From NCBI GenBank assembly GCA_022818135.1, contig JAFMSR010000019.1:2760357-2824356 (forward strand): a stretch of 64,000 bases of DNA, written 5' to 3'. The notes below the pieces were generated by a model. It was not told where the DNA came from. It ran no database searches and saw nothing but the letters and a program-made list of their open reading frames with translations. This document shows, piece by piece, positions 25,600 to 35,439 of this stretch. A program made the position numbers and the translations under genes. Numbering within the stretch: the stretch's first letter is position 1; every line of letters begins with the position of its first letter. The DNA is from Saxidomus purpurata (lineage: Eukaryota > Mollusca > Bivalvia > Venerida > Veneridae).

Positions 25600-28500
25600 T
25601 CTGATAATTTTACCCCACAGTCCTTGATGTCTAGACACCAGGCACCATGACATCTTCTCCACTAACACATAATACGTACAACTTGGTAACTATTATTATT
25701 GTTTTAACTGTGCAATATAACCATTCACTGAATTCAACATCTAATATACTAATCTTCTAAAAATATGCACTTGTCGTTAGATTTTTCCATGTACGTCATG
25801 ACAGTTACTTTTAAACATGCCCGTACCTGAAGTTTACTGATCACATGATAACCACCTGACCTTGTCCGTCCGTCCGTCTCATTATCCGGAAATTGTACTC
25901 AGAAAATAATAACCAACGCCTGGAATGAGTCATTATAACCTCAAAGGACAAATCGACTACAAAGCAACTGTTCGCCCTTCTTCTTATGAATAAATAAAAA
26001 CTTCACTGTAGTAGTAAGTAAACATTTGTACCAAAAATTTTGCATATCGTCAACGTTCTTGTGCTCGGATGATGTCCAATCAATTTTACACTTTCATTAA
26101 TACATTGACATGCCCTATTGCTTTTTAATATCAGTTAAACCATCTCTCATCCACAACATGAAGACTGTTTTTTTCTTGAAAATATAAGCGGCCGATTACT
26201 TTCGACTGAAACAACGAGTATTAACATTGAATCCGGGTAAGTAAAAAAATATGTTATTTAAATCAAACGAATGTTTTAGTTATAGAAGTATTCAATTATA
26301 AGTAAAAGACTTGAATCTAAGCAGTTTTTTCTGCCTTTGTCGAAAAAAAAATTATGACCACAGTTCATACGTTCGATGAAATTGTAATATTATCATTAAA
26401 TTCTCTACAAATACGTATGTCTACGCTCAATTTTAAATATACTTAAAAATATAATAGGTCATATATATGTGTGTTTGTTTTCTTTTCATTTCATTTACTT
26501 TCAAACCTGACGTTTTATGCTGTAAAATACCCTTTTAGTTTCAGAATTTGAATTTCATTTATGCACAAGTAGGCATTTCATGATTGCTTCCCAATGTCTT
26601 TTTGCAATATCTTTGCTCACAAATTAAATATTCCAGTTCTAACAATTGATCTAATGCTTCTGTCAGGTCATGGCTAGAAATTTCAGACCTGCCATCTGAT
26701 TAATAGATGAAAGTCTTTCATCCTTATAGGGGTCTTTCAAAAATATTTGCGACCTATACCAAACAAAGGAGGCTTAGGTCTGTACACATTTCTATGTGTC
26801 TTGAATTCTTCTGAACATTTATTTCCGTATTTAATAAACATTTACTCTAGCATGCACCTGCATCTGACAAAACTTCTTCAATTTAGGTCCTCTAGCTTTA
26901 TGTAACTAAATCACCACTAATTAATCTCCATCCTGTTCCATCTGACTTCTTCTAACTAAGCTGTAAGTCCTGGTCTTGTTTGTAACAACATTTTCCATTT
27001 CTGATGTACTCTGTATTCTTTGCACAAGGTGACACAATGTCTTCTTCATACTACAGCCATACATCTTCTCACTAACAGTTATTTCCTTCTTTGGAACTGT
27101 GAGTGAACCTACTTGTATATGTGTAATCATATCCAGTCACTGACTTCCAATCACTCTAAATGACAATGTTTCTATAACAGTATTAGGCTTTCTTCATATC
27201 TGTCCTTCATTTCACTTTCATGACCAGTTTGAAACATGCCCCCGGCAACTGTAGAAATAGGATCTCTTATACCTCTTTTCTACTTAGAGCTTCTCAATCA
27301 CTATTTGGCCAATTATCGAAAGTACTCAGATAAGTAATAGCATTGTTCCTATGATAGACTCTTGATTTACCTCACATGTACATGTTCTTACTTCAATAAC
27401 GGGAATATCGTTTATCCTAGCTTATTTGACACCATAAAAAGTCAAGAAGATATATGTACAGGACTTTATATTGGACCATTTTATTTGACTACATCTCTCC
27501 GTTCTAGTAAATGTTTATGTCACGTCATTTGGAAGAACTTTATTTTCTCAAAAAAGTACTGAGATCGAGTGGTCTTAACATGTATCAGGAAACCGAATTA
27601 AAACTTTCCAAAACATATTTTCATAATCCATAAATGGAACGAAATATCAGTACCATTTCTAGGGTCGAAACAAAATCAGCTGTTAATTTCCTGAAAAAGT
27701 ACCCTATGAACTGATAGATACAATTGCTTAAACGAACAGTGTTCCATTGAACCAAACCTACCAATATTTTCAATAGATTTTTTGCTAGCTAACGAATTTT
27801 AGTTATATTTGTACATTCAATTATTAGGTATTAGACTTAATCTAAGCAGTCTATTCCTCCTAGTTCTGAAAAATTATTTTTTCACCGAAACCGCAAACAG
27901 TTTAAATTTGACTGATTTTGTAATGTTATCCTTATTTTACATACTACACAATACATATTCTCATTAACGTTCCATATTTTATTCTTAAACTATTAATATG
28001 TCCTATATTTTAGTAATGAGCTGAGTTGTCATCTGAAAACATAAATTTATTCAAAAGGGAATTTTAAGGACCAAAACTGCAGCCTCCCAAAATTCGAACC
28101 CTACAGCACTTAGAAGTGCATTCCATCATTGCTTCCCAAAGTCTATTTGCTATATCTTCGACACACACACATTCAATCATTACCACATATACACTAACAA
28201 TTGATCTAATGCTTCTGTCCGGTCATCAACCACTCGAGTGACATGATTAAATAAGGAACGCAGTCGGTCATCCATATGGGGGTCAGTTTTGAAAAACACC
28301 TTGGGGATCTTAAACCGGTTGATGGTGCGCACTTAGGCTCTACACTCTTACCCCCTCCTGTTCCAAAGTCTTCTGGACAGTTTAAATAAAAGTAATCCCT
28401 TCTTGGTACAATCTCTAACACTCCAATGCAACAACAGGCATGGTACCTAATACAATTAAAATGCTCGTTTATAAATCATATAAAAAGCTGTGACATTGAG

Positions 28501-29900
28501 CTCCTAATAACGTCTGACTCAGTACTGACCGTACTTATACACGACATTTTCCAAGTCTCCATTGTATACAGTTATTTCCCTTACATTAAAAGTTGCACGT
28601 CTTTTGTAATGATTATATTTACTCCATCTTTGTAGATACTTATTTCTTGTTTTGTAGAAATATTTAAGTCTTCTCCACTTAATTATATGTAGGTAGAAAC
28701 TATACTAACTTTCTATTCCGTATCATTTTATTTCTTGATTTCTATAAAAGTACTTTCCTATTTTCTTCATGTTATAATTTCGACTTTTCAGCAGCTGTTT
28801 GTTGTACAGCTTAGGCTTAGAAATTTTGCACTCTTTTGCCTATTCTGTCACGTTTAGGGACTTCTGCTAAATGTGCACTGGCATTTGGCCAGTTTCGAAT
28901 CATACCAGTTTCCGACTCACTCGTAATAGATTGTTTCTTTGTAGCACTTTTGAATGGGAGTAACTCTCCTATATTGTTTCAAATACTTCACCAAACAAGC
29001 AATGAACAAAATGTTCGGTTGTTCTATCATACATAGGTACTTTTTCAAAAACTTCTATTTATACTCTGTCACTGAAATTGCTTGCAAAATTTGGTTCCGA
29101 TTTAGTGTTTTGAAAAATGATATTAGGTACTTTTATTCGAAATGGTCCTGTCCTGGATACGGATAATAGACAGCCACTCATTCAGACCTTTGTGAAAAGT
29201 AGGGAAAGTTCTTCAAACTGTCTGAATATAACACTTCTCATAGAATTAGATAGATCTAGATTCCAAAACTTTCCAGGATAAAATTATGTCGGAAACTGAT
29301 CTCTACTTTAAGTTATAAGCTCTTAATTAACCCTTCAGGGCTCAAATTTGGTACGCGATGCCGTAAACCAAACATACTGATTTTTTTAATATATTTTGCA
29401 AAGTGATACCTAATTTTTTGTAATTTTGTAGATTACTTTGGTTTATTAGACTCTATAAGTCTATAAAATTTATAGAAAACCTCGATTTTTTGTCGGAAAC
29501 TGAGTGTATACCAGTATACGTCTATCACTAAATTCGAAAGGATCCGTTTTTACGTTGTTTACCTTATTTTAATTAAATCATCAGTACTTTCTGTACGTTC
29601 AAAACAATATTTTATTGTGCATATTAGGTATCAATGTTCCATACGTTTAATTATGTCTGTGTTTTAGATACGTAATCATTTAGCTTGTAGACCCTCCAAA
29701 TCGTCCCGATTCATAATAATTCAACGAACATATATAATACTTACATTTTCAATACATGTGACTTACCTAAGTCTCGATTGTATACAGTTATTCCGGTTCA
29801 TTAATAAGGTCACCATTTATTAACTAGCTGTGTTTGAATTTCCCATGTTAGTTACTAAACTCTGCTAATCGAAACGCTTAGTTGTGCATTTGTATGACAT
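25600..29900. repeat. Old, diverged local duplications (period roughly 1.5 kb)
   Basis: Segments recur in order: 'gcttcccaa(t/a)gtctNtttgc' and 'caattgatctaatgcttctg' at 26,585-26,680 and 28,125-28,225; 'aatctaagcag' near 26,315 and 27,840; 'attgtatacagttatt' near 28,561 and 29,776; 'taatatgtcctatatt' with a counterpart near 26,450. The duplicated stretch near 28,070-28,420 and 26,570-26,960, read on the minus strand, gives similar peptide pieces in both copies (for example DIANRLWEAMMEC against DIAKRHWEAIMKC). That hints at an ancient coding segment I cannot identify. Confidence 0.4.
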
Positions 29901-31235
29901 CTTTAGGTCTTGCCTTGACCTAAATAGACTTAATGTAATTAGTATCTATTTTATTATGCAACTTTTCAATATTACTTGATTTCTTAGATCAAATGTGCAC
30001 ATTTCCTATGATTCGTATAGTGTTATAAAGCATATCTAAGCAACTTTGAAGAGCGTGCCTGTACAAAGCAGGGCCACTATAAAATTCTTGCATTCTTGCC
30101 TTGGTTAAAACGTTAGGAAGTTTGATAAAAGGGTACTTCCGTTTATTTTTAAACGATGCCATTTCGTTTTTAGACGTCCTGTTGATATCTTAGTTTTACT
30201 AAATCATAGTTTTTACCACAAAGAACTTATATGTAAATTTATGTATGAAACAAGATTTACCAGATCTGGCTTCGAGGCCCGATTGAGCTTTTATTGACTG
30301 GCCAGGCTTAAATTTGTCAATAAAAATATCAATTTTATAAGTTTAATGAATTGCTTTGGAAGTCCTACACGTTTTTCGCTGGTGTTCAGTTGTTTTTATC
30401 AAAATGAAACTTGTAAGGAATGACTGATTATTGTTTGGGGGATTTTGACTTCAAGCATAATGTAATATTCTATAACTTTAGAAATTACACCATTAAAATA
30501 TGTTTCAAAATATTTACAAAAAAGAGAATTTCTATATTAAGTGTTTACAAGCCCGATTGAGCAATAAAGGTTCAATTGCACTTCAAAGACCGATCTGGCA
30601 ATATAACTAGTCTGCTAAACCAGTGTACATCCATTTTGTTAAGACAACTATTAAGGATTATCGAACTTGAAATTTTAGATACTTCTGAAACCTTTCTTTC
30701 ATTTTCAAGTCAATCATGAAAGTAACTTGGACACGAGGGCCATTATCTCAATTAAATTCGCAGACGAGTTATCTACCATTATTTCTGATACCATTGAACG
30801 CTATAATTCTATTGTTTTACATTGTTTATTGTTTATGTCAACATCACATGCATGTAACATGCCATGATGAAGAATTAAAGTATTAAAGCTTAGCTAAAAG
30901 TTCCAAAGCAGATTCACTGATAATCAGGTACATGTATTGTCACTGTTTCAGTTGGGAACGAAAATTTCTCAAAATTATATATTTAAGCATAAAATATAAA
31001 AGTAAATACTATTTTATTTATATGAGCCATTTTGATAAATGAAAAATATCTTCACTTGCCTAAAACCTCTGAAAGACTTAAGATAATGTAGGATTCTTTT
31101 AACCAAATAGTTGTTACTACATTATAGGTTGATATTAAAAAAATCAAACAACATGTAACTCACATGCACGAATATCAAAAGAAAATACAATGGTTTGTCG
31201 ACATAAAAGCGTAACAAAACGTTTTATGGATTTAG
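29900..31235. other. Intergenic DNA, nothing recognised
   Basis: AT-rich with dense stops on both strands. No gene recognised. A short block near 30,960-31,010 resembles the interior of the inverted-repeat element at 33,167-33,535. Confidence 0.4.
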
Positions 31236-31243
31236 TAGTCACC

Positions 31244-31439
31244 TAAACCTTACCATATCGCAGATATTTATTCTCTCACCGTAGGTAAAAAGAAAGCCCA
31301 ATGGATATTTGATAAAACACACAGCAGTCATTCCTCCAATGTTTTGGTCTACGAACGTTTTGACAGCTTCATTGTCCGTCATCAAATATAAACAATCTGA
31401 ATATTCAGTTAATATTACACACACGAAACTTCTTAACAA
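31244..31439 (-). pseudogene. Orphan coding-like segment, possible TE exon remnant
   Basis: A 66-codon open frame has coding-like composition (EYSDCLYLMTDNEAVK, then FVDQNIGGMTAVCFIKYP) and ends in ATG followed by GTAAGG, a good splice-donor sequence, at 31,239-31,244 on the minus strand. It faces away from the zinc-finger gene, and no partner exon was found. The glycine-pair segment loosely recalls polymerase-type proteins of large DNA transposons, but that is a guess. Confidence 0.22.
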
Positions 31440-31500
31440 TAAAGATTATTTGATACAAATGTATATTTGATTAATGTGCAACTTTTTTATTCTGTTACAG

Positions 31501-31737
31501 AAATTTGATGTTCAGCCTGTCTCAGTTTGAAAAACAACTGTCTCAGTGTGAAAAACAACTGTCTCAGTGCGAAATACAAGTGGATTGTCAGGAAGTTTTA
31601 GAGAAGTAACTGGTAAACTATCAAACGACCTGAGTGAACCAAAATTAAATTAGAAACGGTTAAAGTGGAACTTACTGTGTCGGAACAGATACATAGAGGG
31701 AGCACTGAGGTATTAAATACAGTTTATATCAACTGAA
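31501..31737 (+). other. 5' untranslated part of zinc-finger gene exon, with a short upstream ORF
   Basis: A good 3' splice site (pyrimidine tract then TTACAG, ending 31,500) opens an exon that runs into the zinc-finger reading frames. ATG at 31,508 starts a 33-codon upstream frame (stop 31,607-31,609) encoding a 7-residue repeat (EKQLSQC, about three times) from a 21-base tandem repeat. The main frame begins at ATG 31,738. The 5' exon(s) and promoter were not identified. Confidence 0.5.
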
Positions 31738-32112
31738 ATGTCAACTAAATGTTCAGGAAGTGAAATGCCACAACATATGAATACAAGAGTGGGTGAAGAT
31801 ACACAACTTGTGACTGAAATGGAATGTGAAATGGAATGTGTAGACCGACATAATGAAATTAAAGTTGAACAGTCACAGTATACTGTTCAAGATAAATCTG
31901 ATGAATTGCCAAACCATTTTATTGAAATAAAAAGTGAATTAGACAGTGAGGAAGATGTAAATAAGACCACAATGAAAGTGCTACAGTGTATCAATGAAAG
32001 ACATTTAGAACGTGTATCAGAAGCTGGGTATGAAGCAAACCATTTCAGTGCTATGAACAATACAGCCATTTTAACTGAGGTAAACCACCTAAATGAAGTA
32101 GAAGTACAGTAG
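31738..32112 (+). CDS. Acidic N-terminal region of C2H2 zinc-finger protein
   Basis: The 124-codon frame is rich in Glu and Asp and has no zinc fingers. It carries two sumoylation-type motifs, IKVE (residues 41-44) and IKSE (residues 64-67), common in linker/effector regions of invertebrate C2H2 transcription factors. It ends at TAG 32,110-32,112, immediately before the zinc-finger frame, which is open only from 32,097 in another phase. The most economical reading is that the two frames are one protein separated by a single-base indel, either a sequence error or a real disabling mutation. A short independent protein is possible but less likely. Confidence 0.6.
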   Translation: MSTKCSGSEMPQHMNTRVGEDTQLVTEMECEMECVDRHNEIKVEQSQYTVQDKSDELPNHFIEIKSELDSEEDVNKTTMKVLQCINERHLERVSEAGYEANHFSAMNNTAILTEVNHLNEVEVQ

Positions 32113-33089
32113 CAGAACTTTTGAATGATGCAGGCAGCCAAAATACAAAGCTAAATAAAGTTTCAAAGAATATGAATGAGATAAACAATGGTGTTTTTCA
32201 TGTTTTTGGTCAAGAACCAAGAACACTGAAGAAGAGTTCAAACTTTAATGACAAGCAACGTACATGCACATTGTGTAATGGAACATTTTCAAATGCTTCA
32301 AAGTTAAAGAGGCACATGATGATACATACTGGAGAAAGAAAACATGTTTGTGAAATTTGCTTAAAATCTTTCCGCGAGAGAAACAGGTTGAAAGTTCATA
32401 TGCGTTCGCATACCAAAGAATATCTTTACGTATGTGGAGTGTGCAATAAAGGCGTGAATTATGTGTCGAGTTATAGAGAGCATTTGTTAAAACACTCCGG
32501 GGAACGTCCATATAAATGTAAATTGTGTGAAAGCACATTTTCTCAAGGATCAACTCTTAAAACTCATATGATGGTACATACAGGAGAGCGCCCCCATATA
32601 TGTAAAGTTTGCGGAAAGGGATACATACGATTGGCGAACTTGAAAACACATTTGATTGGTCATACAGGTGACAATCCGTATGTTTGCTCCGTTTGTAATA
32701 AAGAATTTAAGTACCCATCCTCTGTTAAAGCCCATATGATGATACATTCTGGAGAAAGTCTTCACGATTGCAAATGTTGTGAAAAATCTTTCAAAACTTC
32801 TTCTGCTTTTAACCGTCATATGCTCATTCACACTGTTGATTATCCGCAACATCAATGCCAGATGTGTAACAAACGATTTCTGCATAAAGGAGGTTTATTA
32901 CGTCATATGCGCATCCACAGTGCGCAGTGTCCCTATGCCTGCACAATATGTGGTAAAGCGTTGACAACGCCATCATCTTTGAAAGCACACACGTTAGTCC
33001 ATAGTAAACATAATGATCAAGATATGGGGAAGACTGGCACAGACAAATACACAGGATATGGTTTATTAGTGAAAGTGGCCAAGGAATGA
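32097..33089 (+). CDS. C2H2 zinc-finger protein, nine fingers (frame-shifted from its N-terminus)
   Basis: This frame encodes nine consecutive classical C2H2 fingers, each C-x2-C-x12-H-x3-H, the first beginning CTLCNGTF and the last CTICGKAL. TGERP/TGERK-type linkers join several of them, and all zinc ligands are intact. Such tandem arrays bind DNA in the nucleus, so the product is probably a transcription factor; the target cannot be read from sequence. The frame is open from 32,097 (in-frame TGA at 32,094-32,096) and has no ATG until 32,172 (MNEINNG), upstream of finger 1, so translation could also begin there. The stop is TGA 33,087-33,089. The acidic frame at 31,738-32,112 probably belongs to the same gene. 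The fingers lie in one exon, as is usual for this class. Confidence 0.8.
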   Translation, partial: SRSTVAELLNDAGSQNTKLNKVSKNMNEINNGVFHVFGQEPRTLKKSSNFNDKQRTCTLCNGTFSNASKLKRHMMIHTGERKHVCEICLKSFRERNRLKVHMRSHTKEYLYVCGVCNKGVNYVSSYREHLLKHSGERPYKCKLCESTFSQGSTLKTHMMVHTGERPHICKVCGKGYIRLANLKTHLIGHTGDNPYVCSVCNKEFKYPSSVKAHMMIHSGESLHDCKCCEKSFKTSSAFNRHMLIHTVDYPQHQCQMCNKRFLHKGGLLRHMRIHSAQCPYACTICGKALTTPSSLKAHTLVHSKHNDQDMGKTGTDKYTGYGLLVKVAKE

Positions 33090-33166
33090 TAGACGTGGTC
33101 TTGAGTCCAGCCTGACACAATTGCATTGCCTTGTCAGACAGTAATGGCACATGCCTCCAGGCCGCC

Positions 33167-33535
33167 TTAAAGTTGCTCGCTCATAGTTTCTGGTGAACAA
33201 AAGAAGATTTTCTAAAATTATATACTTACACATAAAATGTAGATTTAATGGCTAGAATCAACAATATAAGTAAAAATCTAGGTAGGAATTTGCAAAAACC
33301 CGTTATAAATGTTGATGTGTTTAGTTAAACAGCACTGCTATACTCTATGGTTATAGTGTGAATTCCAAAAGCGTTTGTAAGTTGTAACGCTTTATAATTT
33401 GATAGCTTACAATTTCAAATAGACATAAATAAAATAGACATATATGCTATACAGTTACAAAAAAATTAATATGTTATTTACAGACAGTTTGTAGAACTTT
33501 ATTTTTTACCAAAATCTGTGAGCGAGCAGCTTTAA
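33167..33535. mobile_element. Inverted-repeat element flanked by TTAA
   Basis: Left end is TTAA then AGTTGCTCGCTCA; right end is TGAGCGAGCAGCT then TTAA. Ends of about 13 bases are inverted with one mismatch, and both sides carry TTAA, the target duplicated by piggyBac-type transposases. The interior (about 340 bases) has no coding frame, so this is a non-autonomous MITE. A one-ended relative ('tttaaagctgctcgcttga') lies near 9,120. It sits in the 3' flank of the zinc-finger gene. Confidence 0.55.
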
Positions 33536-33578
33536 ATGGGCACTGCCTACATGTAGTAGATGGAATAATCTGAAAATA

Positions 33579-34054
33579 TACTAAACGAAACGTCTAACGC
33601 ACCACCTGTCTATTCCCTTCTTTAATTAATTAAATTATTATCAACCGTTCCAAAATATGTCGGCTTATTTTTAGCTATCGATACACGGCAACTATCATGT
33701 CTTGCATTTTTGAAGACACAGGTTAGATACTTTCGATACACGATTTTCAAAATGATCGAGTGGTACAAATTATATTATAGAGAATTTTAATTCAAAATTT
33801 AAACTTAACATGGGTTATTGCCGTGATGATCTTCTTTAGGAAACCCACTATTAAAATTATCTTCCGTATGGAATTCGTATGGCTAGATCATTTTGAAATG
33901 CATGTAATGGAAGTATCTACCCAGTGTCTTCATAAATGCAAGACATGATAGTTTTCGTGTACAGATAGGTGAAATAAGCTGGCAGATATTGGAAATGTTG
34001 ACAATTAAGTAAAGAAGGAAATGGGCAGGTGATGCGTTAGAAGTTTCGTTTAGT
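33579..34054. mobile_element. Foldback element, about 476 bp near-complete inverted repeat
   Basis: Left end TACTAAACGAAACG and right end CGTTTAGTA are inverted, and the pairing continues inward through 'atcatgtcttgca' / 'tgcaagacatgat', 'gtagatact' / 'agtatctac' and 'ttcaaaatgatc' / 'gatcattttgaa' to a centre near 33,815. The transcript would form a long hairpin. There is no coding frame. Foldback/MITE is the simplest call. Confidence 0.7.
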
Positions 34055-34312
34055 ATTTACAAGTAATAATATATATGCAACAGCCTGTAGAATGCAGTTT
34101 TAAATAGTTAATTTTGATTTGGATGACGTTACCTATTGCAACGTTAGTTGTAGTGTTTGCTAGTCTGCTTAAAGTTAGCTATTTGGATCAGTTGCTCTTA
34201 GAAAAGAGCATCGTCCAATACTAATTCAGTATGACTTCTTTATCTGAGTATGTCAAGTTTGTTCATTTGTTCATTTCAATTGTTATGCTTTGTTTCTGTT
34301 GTAATTTGTGTG

Positions 34313-34318
34313 AATAAA
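34313..34318 (+). promoter_or_regulatory. Candidate poly(A) signal for the zinc-finger gene
   Basis: AATAAA in 'gtgaataaaatttt', followed by a T/GT-richer stretch, lies about 1.2 kb after the zinc-finger stop codon. The usage is inferred from position only. Confidence 0.3.
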
Positions 34319-34383
34319 ATTTTACAAAGACCTATGACTCCTGTTCACATATTTGTGCTCATCTTAAGAGACGGGACAAACTT

Positions 34384-35037
34384 TTGAATCTGATCACCCG
34401 CAGGCAGGCAGGCAGGCAGGCAGGCAGGCAAAGTCTTGGTTTTATTGGATCTTCACCAATATATACACAGTATATATACATGTACTTAAGTACTAAAGTT
34501 ATTTACGGTATAATTAAACTAACACAAAGACTGAATTCGGATATTTTATTCATAATTAGAAAATCGATCAAATGAAATGACATAACATATCACTCGCCAA
34601 ACTCCGTGCAGCGGTTACTTCCCTTGACGGTATACAGTTGGGAGAAAAAAAATCGCTGTGAGGAATTTGATCACGCGCCTGTTGCCTACTAAGAGAGGTA
34701 ACTTGAATGAGAATATCACAAACAAACGTTGAAGTTACTTCCCCTACACCTTATGATTTAACCCGATATAGATATTGCCTATTTTCATATAAATTAAGAA
34801 TGAATAATTATTTACTTACTAGGCAAAAATTTTCCCCCCCCCCTTTAAAAAAATTTTCCTTTATATATTTTAAAAAAAAAAAAAATATTAAAAAAAAAAA
34901 AAAATATGTGTTGGCCAAGTTCTATAATCATTTCGTGGAAGCATCCTATGGCATCCTGGAGTTACAGTTCTTGAATCTTCGAAACTTGGCTAAAACAACA
35001 TTACTCTAACTTGATTATGGTATGTTATTATCATATC

Positions 35038-35069
<32 letters not shown>

Positions 35070-35075
35070 TTCATT
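34384..35075. repeat. Simple repeats: (CAGG)n, A-runs and (ATT)n
   Basis: (CAGG)n lies near 34,402-34,431, C/A homopolymers near 34,836-34,902, and (ATT)n near 35,039-35,070. An open frame across 34,707-35,009 is built on the A-runs and is not a gene. Confidence 0.7.
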
Positions 35076-35169
35076 ATTGTTATTGTATGGTAGTGGTAGT
35101 GGAAGTATCAATCTCTTTATGTAACGAAAGGTAACTCATTAAGAGCAAGATCATAAACATCTTTAAATC

Positions 35170-35225
35170 ACTCCAAAAAAATAACAAAAAAAAAAAAATA
35201 AATTAAAAAAAAAAAATTTATTAAA

Positions 35226-35279
<54 letters not shown>

Positions 35280-35379
35280 TTTTTTTTTTTTTTAAAAAAA
35301 AACCCCCCCCCTTTTTAAAAAAAAAAAAAAAACCACCCCAAAAAATTTAAAAAAACCCCCCCAAATTTTTTTCCCCCCC

Positions 35380-35432
<53 letters not shown>
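35170..35432. other. Homopolymer block, probable assembly artefact
   Basis: Long runs of A, then T, then short A/C/T runs ('ccccccccc', 'ttttttttt'), with almost no other sequence for over 250 bases. This pattern is typical of poorly resolved long-read consensus and should not be interpreted biologically. Open frames here read only poly-Lys or poly-Phe. Confidence 0.6.
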
Positions 35433-35433
<1 letters not shown>

Positions 35434-35439
35434 TAAGAA

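Noticed and set aside
32245..33150. Open frames opposite or overlapping the zinc-finger coding region
   Set aside because: They are shadows of the conserved finger array in other frames and have no motif of their own.
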